Shown here piece after piece: positions 1-8,551 of a DNA stretch of 64,000 nt. The first letter of the stretch is position 1; each line of letters starts with the position of its first letter. The notes under the pieces were generated by a model. That model was not told the origin of the DNA. It was given only the letters and a program-made list of their open reading frames with translations, and did no database searches. The stretch is taken from assembly GCF_030269445.1 (NCBI RefSeq), contig NZ_BSTJ01000009.1, positions 496,001-560,000 of the forward strand, given 5' to 3'. This DNA comes from Actinoallomurus iriomotensis (GTDB lineage: Bacteria > Actinomycetota > Actinomycetes > Streptosporangiales > Streptosporangiaceae). The position numbers and the translations under genes are program-made.

Positions 1-1
1 T

Positions 2-556
2 CGGCCGGTCAACGGCGCCCACACCCTGACCGACCAAGGACCGGCCACGGACACGAACCTGCCGCTCGTCCTGGTCGGGCAGCCGTTCCGCGGCGTCCAG
101 GCGGAGATGGTGCACCTGTCCCCGGACGGGAGTCGCATGACGGCCTGGGCGCACGGTGTGGACGAGAACGTCTTCGATGTTCCCGCCACGTCCACCGCGC
201 TGACCGCCGACACCGCCAAGCACCCGAAGAGCCTCGACGGCTGCCCTGAGGCGGTGGGCTGGACCGGACCGCAGACCGTGCTGTGCCGTATGGACCAATT
301 GGGGCAGTTCAGGGCCGTCGGCACCGATCCGGGCGCGGCACCCGGGCCCGTGCTGGTGCCCGCCAACGACAAGGAGAACGAGGGAGAGGTCATCTCTCCG
401 GACGGGAAGCGGTTCATCTTCAACAGCCATCGGGCGAGCGATCCGACCGGGGGCTTCATGGGCTTCTATGTCGCCGGGACCACACCGGGGAGTGCCCCGC
501 AGAAACTGACCGTCGACGCGCTCAACGCGCAGACGGTCTTCCTGGAGTGGCGTTAG
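2..556 (+). CDS. C-terminal part of a PD40/TolB-like beta-propeller protein (5' end outside window)
   Basis: The reading frame is open from the left edge, so only the last 184 residues are present. Two SPDG-type blade motifs are visible: LSPDGSRMTAW at about residue 38 of the fragment and ISPDGKRFIFNSHR near residue 130. These are typical of WD40-like/PD40 propellers such as TolB-type proteins. No signal peptide or anchor can be judged because the N-terminus is missing. Its stop lies inside the 3' end of the convergent regulator gene (35-bp overlap). The partner or ligand is unknown; only a propeller-type fold is supported. Confidence 0.6.
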   Translation, partial: RPVNGAHTLTDQGPATDTNLPLVLVGQPFRGVQAEMVHLSPDGSRMTAWAHGVDENVFDVPATSTALTADTAKHPKSLDGCPEAVGWTGPQTVLCRMDQLGQFRAVGTDPGAAPGPVLVPANDKENEGEVISPDGKRFIFNSHRASDPTGGFMGFYVAGTTPGSAPQKLTVDALNAQTVFLEWR

Positions 557-1346
557 GTACGGGGGTGTAGATCACCAGATGCAGGTCGGGCTGGTCCGAC
601 GGCGCCAGGCGGTGGTGCTCCAGGTGGAGGTCGCCGGCGACCGGATGGTGGAACACGCGCTCTCGCGAGGCGAAGCCCTCGATGTCGTGGCTCTTCCAGC
701 CGGCGCGGAACTCCTCACTCGCGTCGAGCAGGCGCTCGATCAGCCGCGCGTACGACGGGTCGCCCAGGCGGGGGCCGGCCTCGGCCCGGAACTCGGCGAG
801 GAACCGGCGGCTGGTCACCTCCCAGTCGGGCAGCAGTTCGCGTACGTACGGATCGGTGAACACCAGCCACAGCAGGTTGCGGTCCTCCGCCGGGACCGTC
901 GCGACGTTCGGGTAGAGCGCGGCGTACGCGGTGTTCCAGCCGGAGATGTACCAGTCTGGGGCGATCGCGTACGCCGGGAAGCCGTCGAGCGCGTCGAGCA
1001 GCCGCTGTACGTGGGGCGGGGCGGCCCGCGGGATCGGTTGGGCGTCCGGCTCCGGAGCGGAGTATCCGACCAGCGTCAGGACGTAGGTGTGCTCGGCGAC
1101 CGACAGCCGGAGCGTGCGCGCGATCGCGTCCAGCACCTGCCGTGACGGATGGATGTCGCGGCCCTGTTCGAGCCAGGTGTACCAGGTGACGCTGACGCCG
1201 GACAGGTACGCCACCTCCTCGCGCCGGAGTCCGGAGGTGCGGTTCCGGCCGACCGGTGGCAGCCCGAGGTCGGCCCGTACGAGCTGGTTGCGCCGGGCCC
1301 TGAGGAAGGCGCCGAGCTCCGCGCGACGCTCGCGCTCGATGGTCAC
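522..1346 (-). CDS. XRE-family transcriptional regulator with MmyB-like C-terminal domain
   Basis: Predicted DNA-binding regulator of 274 residues. An N-terminal helix-turn-helix (about residues 8-90, with core [12 protein letters not shown] and WLEQGR) is followed by the MmyB-type ligand-binding region, with the family-typical [12 protein letters not shown] and late [13 protein letters not shown] segments. I chose the GTG at 1346. The open frame extends to 1556 but would run through the start of ilvD, whereas a TAGTAT box ends 7 nt before this GTG, which fits leaderless transcription. A perfect palindrome at 1357-1375 overlaps that promoter, so autoregulation is likely. The gene is divergent from ilvD; in this family the divergent neighbour is often the target, but nothing here proves it. 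A second protein of the same build lies at 36097-36957. Confidence 0.85.
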   Translation of the reverse strand: MTIERERRAELGAFLRARRNQLVRADLGLPPVGRNRTSGLRREEVAYLSGVSVTWYTWLEQGRDIHPSRQVLDAIARTLRLSVAEHTYVLTLVGYSAPEPDAQPIPRAAPPHVQRLLDALDGFPAYAIAPDWYISGWNTAYAALYPNVATVPAEDRNLLWLVFTDPYVRELLPDWEVTSRRFLAEFRAEAGPRLGDPSYARLIERLLDASEEFRAGWKSHDIEGFASRERVFHHPVAGDLHLEHHRLAPSDQPDLHLVIYTPVPNATPGRPSAR

Positions 1347-1353
1347 CGTGCGA

Positions 1354-1375
1354 ATACTAGTAGTGCCACTACTAG
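1354..1375. promoter_or_regulatory. Palindromic operator over the leaderless promoter of the XRE regulator
   Basis: CTAGTAGTG (1357-1365), C, CACTACTAG (1367-1375) is a perfect 9-1-9 inverted repeat. On the minus strand TAGTAT (1359-1354) works as a -10 box 7 nt before the GTG. The palindrome is also about 50 bp upstream of the ilvD start, so one bound dimer could control both genes. The sequence is observed; the binding protein (most simply the adjacent XRE product) is inferred. Confidence 0.6.
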
Positions 1376-1425
1376 AAGTTGCGCCGTCTTCAGCCAGGAC
1401 CGGTCCGGCGGGGATCGTTGGGCGC

Positions 1426-3264
1426 ATGCCAGAGCTGAGATCACGAACCGTCACCCACGGGCGGAACATGGCCGGTGCCCGCGCCCTCCTGCGCGCGGCC
1501 GGAGTCGACCGGAACGACTTCGGCAAGCCGATCGTCGCCGTCGCGAACAGCTTCACCGAGTTCGTTCCCGGTCACACGCACCTCCAGCCGGTCGGGCGGA
1601 TCGTCTCCGCCGCGATCAAAGAGGCCGGGGGCGTTCCCCGGGAGTTCAACACCATCGCGGTCGACGACGGCATCGCCATGGGACACGGCGGGATGCTCTA
1701 CTCCCTGCCCTCGCGCGACCTCATCGCCGACTCCGTGGAGTACATGGTCAACGCGCACTGCGCCGATGCCCTGGTGTGCGTCTCCAACTGCGACAAGATC
1801 ACCCCAGGCATGCTCATGGCCGCGCTGCGGCTGAACGTCCCCACCGTCTTCGTCTCCGGCGGTCCCATGGAGGGCGGCGCCGCCACTCTGGCCGACGGCA
1901 CGGTCCGCGACCGCCTGCACCTGATCTCCGCCATGTCCGGCGCGGCGTCCGACGCGGTCACCGATGAGGACATCGCCCGCATCGAGGAAGCGGCGTGTCC
2001 CACGTGCGGCTCCTGCTCGGGGATGTACACGGCGAACTCGATGAACTGCCTCACCGAGGCGCTGGGCCTGGCCCTCCCGGGCAACGGCACGACTCTGGCC
2101 ACCCACACGGCGCGCCGGGCGCTGTACGAGGCCGCCGGGCGGACGGTCGTCGAGCTCGCCCACCGGTACTACGAGCAGGACGACGCGACCGTGCTGCCGC
2201 GTGCCATCGCCTCCCGCGCCGCCTTCGACAACGCGATGTCGCTGGACATCGCCATGGGCGGCTCCACCAACACGGTCCTGCACCTCCTAGCCGCCGCGCG
2301 CGAGGCCGAGCTCGACTACACGCTGCGCGACATCGAGGACCGCTCCCGCGCCGTGCCCTGCCTCTGCAAGGTGGCCCCGAACGGGAGGTACCTGATGGAG
2401 GACGTCCACCGCGCCGGGGGAATCCCCGCGATCATGGGCGAGTTGCATCGCGCCGGGCTCCTCCGTGAGGACGTGCACACCGTCCACGCCGGCTCGCTGG
2501 GCGAATGGCTGAAGACCTGGGACGTGCGTGGCGGATCACCCTCGCCGGAGGCCCAGGAGCTGTTCCACGCCGCTCCGGGGCGCGTCCGCTCGGCCACGGC
2601 GTTCTCCCAGTCGAAGCGCTGGGAGGATCTGGACCTCGACGCGGAGAACGGCTGTGTCCGCGACACCGCTCACGCGTACTCCGCCGACGGCGGGCTGGCG
2701 GTGCTGCGCGGCAACCTGTCCGAGGGCGGATGCGTGGTGAAGACCGCCGGCGTCGACGAGTCCATTTTGACCTTCACCGGTCCCGCCGTGGTGCTCGAGT
2801 CACAGGAGGAGGCCGTCGAGGCGATCCTCGGCGGGCGCGTCCAGGCCGGCGACGTCGTCGTGGTCCGCTACGAGGGCCCGCGCGGAGGGCCGGGCATGCA
2901 GGAGATGCTGTACCCGACCGCGTACCTGAAGGGCCGTGGGCTCGGCAAGAGCTGTGCCCTCGTCACCGACGGACGTTTCTCCGGCGGCACCTCCGGACTG
3001 TCGATCGGCCACGTCTCACCGGAGGCGGCGGCCGGCGGCGTCATCGCCCTCGTCGAGGACGGCGACACCATCGTCATCGACATCCCGAACCGGTCGATCC
3101 GGCTGGACGTCCCGCGCGCCGTGCTGGCCGAGCGTCGCACCCGCCTGGAGGCGGCCGGCGGCTACCGCCCCCGGCGCCGGGACCGGGTCGTGTCGACCGC
3201 GCTGCGCGCCTACGCCTCCATGGCCCTGTCCGCCGACAAAGGGGCCGTCCGCGAGGTGAACTGA
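1426..3264 (+). CDS. ilvD: Dihydroxy-acid dehydratase
   Basis: Cytoplasmic Fe-S enzyme of valine, leucine, isoleucine and pantothenate synthesis; it dehydrates 2,3-dihydroxy-3-methylbutanoate or -pentanoate to the 2-oxo acid. At 612 residues it has the normal family length. The N-terminus closely follows the E. coli type ([28 protein letters not shown]), with cluster ligand Cys122 in SNCDKITPG and the [10 protein letters not shown] block at 191-200. ATG 1426 is chosen because the family begins at MP-x-RS-x-T; the frame extends upstream to 1087 only through the neighbouring regulator. A GGGGA 12 nt upstream is a poor ribosome site. The gene stands alone, not in an ilvBNC operon. Many actinomycetes carry more than one IlvD-like protein, so this may be a second copy or a sugar-acid dehydratase-like paralogue. 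Confidence 0.93.
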   Translation: MPELRSRTVTHGRNMAGARALLRAAGVDRNDFGKPIVAVANSFTEFVPGHTHLQPVGRIVSAAIKEAGGVPREFNTIAVDDGIAMGHGGMLYSLPSRDLIADSVEYMVNAHCADALVCVSNCDKITPGMLMAALRLNVPTVFVSGGPMEGGAATLADGTVRDRLHLISAMSGAASDAVTDEDIARIEEAACPTCGSCSGMYTANSMNCLTEALGLALPGNGTTLATHTARRALYEAAGRTVVELAHRYYEQDDATVLPRAIASRAAFDNAMSLDIAMGGSTNTVLHLLAAAREAELDYTLRDIEDRSRAVPCLCKVAPNGRYLMEDVHRAGGIPAIMGELHRAGLLREDVHTVHAGSLGEWLKTWDVRGGSPSPEAQELFHAAPGRVRSATAFSQSKRWEDLDLDAENGCVRDTAHAYSADGGLAVLRGNLSEGGCVVKTAGVDESILTFTGPAVVLESQEEAVEAILGGRVQAGDVVVVRYEGPRGGPGMQEMLYPTAYLKGRGLGKSCALVTDGRFSGGTSGLSIGHVSPEAAAGGVIALVEDGDTIVIDIPNRSIRLDVPRAVLAERRTRLEAAGGYRPRRRDRVVSTALRAYASMALSADKGAVREVN

Positions 3265-3280
3265 CCTACCGTGGAGGTTG

Positions 3281-3775
3281 ATGGAGCGGATCCTGGTCAG
3301 TGCCTGCCTGCTGGGCCAGCGGGTGCGTTTCGACGGCACCGGCAGGCGCAGTGACGACGTGCTGTTCGAACGCTGGCGGCGGGAAGGGCGGCTCGTGCCG
3401 TTCTGTCCCGAGGTGCGGGGTGGGCTGCCGGTGCCACGTCCGCCCGCCGAGATCAGCGGCGGGTCCGGTGCGGACGTTCTCGACGGCCGTGCCGTGATCC
3501 TCACACCGGACGGGACCGACGTCACCCGGCACTTCGTCATCGGCGCCCGGCAGGCGCTCGACCGCGCGCGGTCGTACGGGATCCGGCTCGCGATCCTCAA
3601 GGAGGGCAGCCCGTCCTGCGGCAGCGCCCAGATCCACGACGGGTCGTTCGCCGGGCGCAAGATCCCCGGCGAGGGTGTCACGACCGCCCTGCTCGAACGG
3701 CACAGCATCGCCGTCTTCGCCGAGGACGCCCTGGAGGACGCCGCCGCCCGGCTGGCCGAGCTCGAACGGCGCTGA
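3281..3775 (+). CDS. DUF523 (YbbK-like) protein
   Basis: Small cytoplasmic protein of 164 residues and the usual DUF523 length. Family marks are SACLLG with Cys9, FCPEVRGGLPVPRPPAE (Cys42) and KEGSPSCG (Cys113); the three conserved cysteines suggest a metal or Fe-S site, but the biochemical role is not established. ATG 3281 follows GTGGAGG directly, with only 3 nt of spacing, and an in-frame TTG precedes it at 3278. It starts 16 bp after ilvD and is probably cotranscribed with it. Confidence 0.82.
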   Translation: MERILVSACLLGQRVRFDGTGRRSDDVLFERWRREGRLVPFCPEVRGGLPVPRPPAEISGGSGADVLDGRAVILTPDGTDVTRHFVIGARQALDRARSYGIRLAILKEGSPSCGSAQIHDGSFAGRKIPGEGVTTALLERHSIAVFAEDALEDAAARLAELERR

Positions 3776-3785
3776 CGGCCGGCGC

Positions 3786-3816
3786 TTGACCTCAATCATG
3801 GTTGAGGTTGAACACT
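3786..3816 (+). promoter_or_regulatory. MerR/SoxR-type promoter with SoxR-like box
   Basis: A -35 TTGACC (3786-3791) and a candidate -10 AACACT (3811-3816) are separated by 19 bp, the over-long spacer characteristic of MerR-family activation. The spacer is filled by CCTCAA-TCATGG-TTGAGG (3790-3807), whose arms and 6-bp centre match the layout of the SoxR box at E. coli soxS. The downstream gene is a quinone-reductase-like protein, a known kind of SoxR target in actinomycetes. No soxR or merR gene is in the window. Confidence 0.7.
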
Positions 3817-3848
3817 GCTTCTCACGTTGACGAGGGGGAGCAGTGACC

Positions 3849-4841
3849 ATGCGAGTGATTCAGGTGGAACGTTTCGGCGGGCCCGAGGTGCTGGTGCCGA
3901 CCGACGTGCCGGACCCGGTGGCCGGGCCGGGGCAGGCGGTGATCCGGGTGTCCGCGGCGGACGTCGGGTTCGTCGAGACGCAGATCCGGGCCGGCGCCTT
4001 CGGCGAGTACTTCACGGTGACCCCGCCGTACGTCCCGGGGCACGGCGTGACGGGCGTGGTCACCACCGTCGGCGACGGTGTCGACCCGGCCTGGGTCGGC
4101 CGGCGGGTCGCGGGCTACACCGGCGAACACGGCGGGCGCGGCGGTTACGCCGAGCGCGCGGTGATCGAGGCCGCCGCGCTGGTCCCGGTGCCGGACGGGC
4201 TCGCGCTGCGCGACGCGGCGGCGTTGCTGCACGACGGCGTCACCGCGCTGCGTCTGTTCGACGTGGTCGGCGTACGCGCCGGCGAGCAGGCGCTCGTCAC
4301 GGCGGCGGCCGGCGGCATGGGCCTGCTGCTGGTGCAGCTCGCGCACGCGGCCGGCGCGCGCGTCATCGGGGCCGCCCGCGGCAGGCGGAAGCTCGCGCTG
4401 GTCGGCGACCAGGGCGCGGAGCTGGTCGTGGACTACTCCGAACCGGACTGGGCGGACCGGGTGCGCGAGGCGACCGGCGGGACGGGAGCGGACGTGGTCC
4501 TCGACGGCGCGGGCGGCGCGATCGGCCGGGCGGCCTTCGAGGTGACCGCGCGCGGCGGCCGCTTCTCGGCGCACGGTGCGCCCTCGGGCGGGTTCGCCGC
4601 GCTCGACTCCGCGGAGGCGGAGAAACGCGGCATCACCGTGAGCGGCATCGGCGATCTCCAGCTCGGACCGGAGCAGATGCGGCAGGTGCTCACGCGGGCA
4701 CTGGCCGAGGCGGCGGAGGGCCGGATGCGCCCGGTCATCGGCCAGACCTTCCCACTGGAGCGTGCCGCCGACGCCCACGCCGCGATCGAGGCCCGCGAGG
4801 TGGTCGGGCGGACGCTTCTGCTGGCCGGCCCGCCCGAGTAG
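3849..4841 (+). CDS. Zinc-binding dehydrogenase / NADPH:quinone reductase-like protein (MDR superfamily)
   Basis: Medium-chain dehydrogenase/reductase of about 330 residues. The N-terminal GroES-like domain opens with VIQVERFGGPEVL, typical of quinone oxidoreductases; the Rossmann half carries TAAAGGMGLLLVQLA near residue 155. The cysteine/histidine zinc ligands of alcohol dehydrogenases are absent, which fits the zinc-free QOR branch. ATG 3849 sits 8 nt after GAGGGGGAG; a GTG at 3843 is possible but too close to it. The SoxR-like promoter upstream suggests induction by redox-cycling compounds, so detoxifying quinone reduction is the likely role. The true substrate is unknown. Confidence 0.85.
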   Translation: MRVIQVERFGGPEVLVPTDVPDPVAGPGQAVIRVSAADVGFVETQIRAGAFGEYFTVTPPYVPGHGVTGVVTTVGDGVDPAWVGRRVAGYTGEHGGRGGYAERAVIEAAALVPVPDGLALRDAAALLHDGVTALRLFDVVGVRAGEQALVTAAAGGMGLLLVQLAHAAGARVIGAARGRRKLALVGDQGAELVVDYSEPDWADRVREATGGTGADVVLDGAGGAIGRAAFEVTARGGRFSAHGAPSGGFAALDSAEAEKRGITVSGIGDLQLGPEQMRQVLTRALAEAAEGRMRPVIGQTFPLERAADAHAAIEAREVVGRTLLLAGPPE

Positions 4842-5150
4842 GCGTAGCGGCGTTGAAGAAGAGCCCCAGCGGCTCCGGGTGGCAGTACGGCGCCGCTGAC
4901 GGCCGCCTCCTCGGCCTTGTCCCTTTCGGCGAAGGTCACACAGGTGCCGTCCAGCAGCGTCCTGACCGCCTACAGGGCGCCTCTCGCGATATGTCTTGAC
5001 CCTCGCGAGGAACGCGATATATCTTCTCTCTTAACGAGACACCCTGCCATCGCCTGAGCGTGGCGGAACTCTGTTCATCGTAAACGAACGGCGTTCCTAA
5101 AGCGATCGGCGTTCAGGGACCTTGCGTTTCTCGCGACACCGGAGGAGACC
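4842..5150. other. 309-bp intergenic region; regulatory half nearest the MFS gene
   Basis: The first 130 bp carry no convincing gene. A minus-strand frame through 4860-4939 reads as an open peptide that resembles nothing I recognise and may be a gene remnant. The second half is AT-richer than its surroundings and holds the promoter/operator repeats listed separately, plus an 11-bp palindrome GAACGGCGTTC at 5086-5096 of the kind bound by TetR-like repressors. Confidence 0.4.
4985..5025 (+). promoter_or_regulatory. Promoter with direct repeats, probable operator of the MFS exporter
   Basis: CGCGATATGTCTT (4985-4997) and CGCGATATATCTT (5013-5025) are near-identical direct repeats 28 bp apart. 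Between them are TTGACC (4996-5001), a good -35, and a CCTCGCGAGG palindrome (5001-5010); TATATC/TATCTT at 5018-5025 gives a -10 at 16-18 bp spacing. The second repeat covers the -10, so a protein bound there would repress. GATATATC-type sites are reminiscent of PadR operators, but no regulator gene is adjacent. Confidence 0.5.
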
Positions 5151-6821
5151 ATGACCACGTCGACCGCGCCCCCTACCGGGCCCGTAGCGGCCCGTGAGCC
5201 GTACCCCCTGCGCTGGATCGCGCTGTTCGTCCTGCTGGCCGCCGAGGTCATGGACCTGCTCGACGCCTTGATCACGAACATCGCGGCGCCGTCCATCCGG
5301 GCCGACATCGGCGGCGGCGCGAGCACGATCCAGTGGCTCGGCGCCGCGTACACGCTGGCCATGGCGGTCGGCCTGATCACCGGCGGCCGGCTGGGCGACA
5401 TCGTCGGGCGCCGGCGCATGTTCCTGATCGGCGCGCTGGGCTTCACCGTCGGCTCGCTCCTGTGCGCGGTCTCGCAGTCGCCGGAGATGCTGATCGTGTG
5501 CCGAGGAATGCAGGGGCTCTTCGGCGCCGTGATGCTCCCCCAGGGCCTGGGCCTGATCAAGGAGATGTTCTCCGAGCAGGAGATGTCGTCGGCGTTCGGC
5601 ATGTTCGGGCCGGTCATGGGCCTGTCGTCGGTCGGCGGCCCGGTGCTGGCCGGCTGGCTGATCGACGCCGACTACTTCGGCACCGGCTGGCGCATGATCT
5701 TCCTGATCAACCTGCCGCTAGGGCTGCTCGCGGTGCTCGGCGGCCTGCGGTTCCTGCCGGAGTCGCGGTCGGCCCGGCCGCCACGGCTCGACCTGGTCGG
5801 CGTGGTGCTGGCCGGACTGGCCTCACTTCTGGTCGTCTACCCCCTGGTCCAGGGCCGCGAGCTCGGCTGGCCCGCGTGGACCTTCGTCTCGATGGCCGTC
5901 GCGGTCGCCCTCTTCGGCTTCTTCGGCTGGTACGAGGCGCGCAAGCGGCGTATGGGCGGTGACCCGCTGGTCGAGCCTGGCCTGTTCCGCAAGCGCGGCT
6001 TCACCGGCGGCCTGATCGTCGGGATCGTGTTCTTCGCCGGCATCTCCGGGTTCTCGCTGGTCTTCAGCCTGTTCACCCAGCTGGGTCTCGGTTACTCCCC
6101 GCTCAAGGCGGGCCTCGTCGGCCTGCCGCTCTCGGTCGGCATGGTCGGCGGGTTCGGCGTCGCCCAGGCCTTCCAGAAGTTCGGCCGTACGGTGATCCAC
6201 GCCGGCATCGTCGTCATGGCCGCCGGTGTCGTGGCCGTCGTCGTCACGCTGCACCTGGCCGGTGTCGACGTGTCACCCTGGCAGCTGATCCCCGCGCTCA
6301 CCCTGACCGGTCTGGGGATGGGTGTGCTGATGGCGCCGTTCTTCGCCATCGTCCTCGCCGGCGTGGAGACGCACGAGACCGGCTCGGCGTCCGGCGCGCT
6401 CACCGCCGTACAGCAGCTCGGCAGCGCTCTCGGCGTCGCGGTACTCGGCACGCTGTTCTTCGGGTTCCTCGGCGGCCACGTCGCCAGTGCCACCGACGCG
6501 GTCGCGCCCCGGACCCTCGCCGCGGCCGGCGTTGAGGGACCGGCCCGCGACCACCTGGTCGCCGCGCTGCGCACCTGCGGCCACGACCGGGCGGCCGCCA
6601 AGGACCAGGAGCAGGTGCCGCCCTCGTGCGTACGGCTCGAGGGGGAGCTGCGCACCGCCGAGGCGCCCGTACGGCTGGCGGCGGTGCGCGCCGCCGAGCA
6701 GTCGGCCAAGCGCGGGTTCGGGCAGTCGATGAACCTCACGCTGTGGATCGAGGTCGGCCTGCTGGCGCTGACGTTCGGCACGGCGTTCCTACTGCCACTG
6801 CGTGCCCGCCCGGAGGAGTGA
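5151..6821 (+). CDS. MFS exporter, DHA2 (14-TM drug:H+ antiporter-2) family
   Basis: Inner-membrane proton-coupled exporter, 556 residues. The hydropathy is that of 14 helices. Motif A appears as GRLGDIVGRRRMFLIG after the second helix, and motif C-like VGPVLAGWL-type residues follow. A long hydrophilic stretch rich in charged residues and two cysteines (about residues 460-520) precedes the last helix, as in EmrB/QacA relatives. ATG 5151 is 4 nt after GGAGGAGA. It stands alone behind an operator-like promoter, suggesting ligand-induced expression of a drug or metabolite efflux pump. The substrate cannot be told. Confidence 0.88.
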   Translation: MTTSTAPPTGPVAAREPYPLRWIALFVLLAAEVMDLLDALITNIAAPSIRADIGGGASTIQWLGAAYTLAMAVGLITGGRLGDIVGRRRMFLIGALGFTVGSLLCAVSQSPEMLIVCRGMQGLFGAVMLPQGLGLIKEMFSEQEMSSAFGMFGPVMGLSSVGGPVLAGWLIDADYFGTGWRMIFLINLPLGLLAVLGGLRFLPESRSARPPRLDLVGVVLAGLASLLVVYPLVQGRELGWPAWTFVSMAVAVALFGFFGWYEARKRRMGGDPLVEPGLFRKRGFTGGLIVGIVFFAGISGFSLVFSLFTQLGLGYSPLKAGLVGLPLSVGMVGGFGVAQAFQKFGRTVIHAGIVVMAAGVVAVVVTLHLAGVDVSPWQLIPALTLTGLGMGVLMAPFFAIVLAGVETHETGSASGALTAVQQLGSALGVAVLGTLFFGFLGGHVASATDAVAPRTLAAAGVEGPARDHLVAALRTCGHDRAAAKDQEQVPPSCVRLEGELRTAEAPVRLAAVRAAEQSAKRGFGQSMNLTLWIEVGLLALTFGTAFLLPLRARPEE

Positions 6822-6909
6822 CCAGCCGGAGGTTATCCACAGCCGCCCCGCGCACCTTCCGCCACCGCTCCTCGCCCTGGACACTGGAAGTGGGCTGGAG
6901 CCCCCGGGC

Positions 6910-6986
6910 GGGAGGGGCGCGGGAGGGGCGCGGGAGGGGCGCGGGAGGGGCGCGGGAAGGGCGCGGGAAGGGCGCGGGAAGGGCGC
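6910..6986 (+). repeat. Seven tandem copies of an 11-bp GC-rich unit
   Basis: Four copies of GGGAGGGGCGC (6910-6953) are followed by three copies of GGGAAGGGCGC (6954-6986), with no interruption. The array lies just after the MFS stop and before the convergent terminator. The two sub-blocks differ by one base, so each expanded separately. It is G-rich on the plus strand, with runs of three and four G. Confidence 0.95.
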
Positions 6987-7021
6987 GGGGCCGTCCGTTG
7001 GCGCTGAAGGATCAGGGGGAC

Positions 7022-7062
7022 GAGACGGTCCCGCTCTCACCAGGTGAGAGCGGGACCGTCTC
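7022..7062. terminator. Perfect 20-bp-arm bidirectional terminator
   Basis: GAGACGGTCCCGCTCTCACC (7022-7041), A, then its exact complement to 7062. It lies between the converging MFS and DUF1707 genes and overlaps the DUF1707 stop codon by 2 bp. There is no long U tract, as is common in high-GC actinomycetes. Confidence 0.85.
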
Positions 7063-7714
7063 ACTGTCCGAGCTGTCGGCGCTGTTCGCGCCTCTGCTCC
7101 TTGCGTTCGAGCTTGCGGCGTTTGAGCTCCGCCTCCGTCGCCTTGCGCTCGACGCTGACGCCGCCCCAGAACGCCACGCCGGTGACGACGATCCGTGGTG
7201 CGCCCGGCGCGCCGGGGCCGGTCGCCCGTGTGTCGAAGCCGCCCATGATGCCGAGGCCGCCGACGTGCACCTCGGCGTCCTCCGGGACGATAATGTGGAC
7301 CCCGCCCATCACGGCGTACGCCCGGATGGTGACCTGCGGGCCGGAGAAGCGCGCCTCGCGCAGGTCCACGACGCCGCCGCCGCAGAACGCCACCGCGTTG
7401 AACGTCTCGGGCGCCACCCACCCGCCCTTGCGCTCGAAGCCCCCGAGGATCGCGATGCCCATCGTCGAGGTGGGCGTGCCGCCGAACCGGTCGCGGGAGG
7501 GGGCCCGTGGCGCGGAGTGGGACTCTTGCGGCAGGTCACGGGTGATGGGCTCGAGGTCACCATACGTTTTCGCGGCGTACACTGCGCTGAGTCGCTCGTC
7601 GAGTTCTTCCAGGTCAAGGCGGCCTTCCCCGGCTGCTTCGCGGAGAATCGCGGCGACGTCGTCCCGATCGGCGTCCGAGATGCGCATCTCGCGCCGCTCA
7701 GGAAGATTCATCAT
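7061..7714 (-). CDS. DUF1707 domain protein with LiaF-like C-terminal region
   Basis: 217 residues. The first 55 (MRISDADRDDVAAILREA, then GRLDLEELDERLSAVYAAKT) are a typical DUF1707/SHOCT-like helical domain. Residues about 90-190 are a Gly-rich beta-repeat region with IMGG and VMGGVHI motifs, like the cell-wall-active-antibiotic response domain of LiaF/YvqF proteins. The C-terminus is a highly charged Lys/Arg/Glu helix. There are no membrane helices. ATG 7714 is followed at once by a second ATG and later by M10, which begins the domain proper; TAGTCT ending 6 nt upstream supports leaderless use of 7714. Such proteins are common in actinomycetes without a proven function; an envelope-stress link is inferred from LiaF only. 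Confidence 0.75.
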   Translation of the reverse strand: MMNLPERREMRISDADRDDVAAILREAAGEGRLDLEELDERLSAVYAAKTYGDLEPITRDLPQESHSAPRAPSRDRFGGTPTSTMGIAILGGFERKGGWVAPETFNAVAFCGGGVVDLREARFSGPQVTIRAYAVMGGVHIIVPEDAEVHVGGLGIMGGFDTRATGPGAPGAPRIVVTGVAFWGGVSVERKATEAELKRRKLERKEQRREQRRQLGQ

Positions 7715-7720
7715 GCAGAC

Positions 7721-7726
7721 AGACTA
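7721..7726 (-). promoter_or_regulatory. -10 box of a probable leaderless promoter (DUF1707 gene)
   Basis: TAGTCT on the minus strand, ending 6 nt before ATG 7714. No good -35 and no ribosome site are seen. Confidence 0.45.
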
Positions 7727-7782
7727 AAACGCCGGATCGCGCGTGCGTAGCCCGTTGGTACCGGCGCGCCTTTGGAGGAGCG

Positions 7783-8496
7783 GTGAACTACAGGACGCTG
7801 GCGTCGATCGCGCTGGCCGGGGGCGCCGCGCTCGCGGCGCTCACGGCTCTCGGCCCCCCGGCCGCCGCCGCGCCGTTCGACCCCTGTTCGGCGATCTCCC
7901 AGGGCAGGCTGCGGTACCCCACCGGCAGCGCACAGCACCTGGTTCTGGCGGTCTCGTCGGACTACGCCTCGAATTACGTCGTCGTCACCGAATGCGCCAA
8001 GAAGGGGCGTTCGTGGACGAAGGTCACCGAGACGCAGGGGCGCGCCGGCGCGAACGGCTTCGCCCGGCCCGGGCAGAAGCGCGAGGGCGACGGCAAGAGC
8101 CCGACCGGCTCCTTCACCTTCACCCAGGCGTTCGGCATGGGCAATCCCGGCACGCGGCTGCCGTACCGCACGCTGCGCGAGTCCGGCGACTGCTGGGGCG
8201 CCACGCCCGGCGAGAGCCACTACAACGACTACTACTCGGGCACCTGTGGTCAGACGGATGAGGACCTGTCCACCATCATGCAGCTCGGGTCGTACCGGCA
8301 GGCGGCCGTGATCGACTACAACCGGCCCAAGCCGGTGCCCGGTCACGGCTCGGCCATCTTCTTCCACGTCGGCGGCACGTCCCCGACGGCGGGCTGCATC
8401 GCGATCGACGAGGCCCGGCTGCGCGGCATCATGCGGACTCTCGTACCCGGCGACCGGATCATCATGGGTCCGAGGTCGGAGTTGTTCCGCGGCTGA
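7783..8496 (+). CDS. Secreted L,D-transpeptidase family protein (YkuD-like catalytic motif)
   Basis: 237 residues with a Sec signal peptide (hydrophobic segment 8-25, AAA-A cleavage region near 30). The catalytic motif H-x6-TAGC is present as FFHVGGTSPTAGCIAI, giving His195 and Cys205, so it probably cross-links or edits peptidoglycan outside the membrane. The PTGSF motif near 107-111 also fits the family. Several other cysteines (35, 71, 137, 155) may form disulphides. GTG 7783 follows GGAGGAG by 2-4 nt. It is divergent from the DUF1707 gene. Confidence 0.85.
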   Translation: MNYRTLASIALAGGAALAALTALGPPAAAAPFDPCSAISQGRLRYPTGSAQHLVLAVSSDYASNYVVVTECAKKGRSWTKVTETQGRAGANGFARPGQKREGDGKSPTGSFTFTQAFGMGNPGTRLPYRTLRESGDCWGATPGESHYNDYYSGTCGQTDEDLSTIMQLGSYRQAAVIDYNRPKPVPGHGSAIFFHVGGTSPTAGCIAIDEARLRGIMRTLVPGDRIIMGPRSELFRG

Positions 8497-8551
8497 GCCT
8501 AGGACTCACGGCCGATGGCGTCCGCGTCCCTCAGTGTGGGGGAATGGCGCC

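Noticed and set aside
4860-4939. A minus-strand coding fragment in the gap before the MFS gene
   Set aside because: The short open peptide matches no family I can name and lacks a start context; it is left as a possible remnant in the intergenic note.
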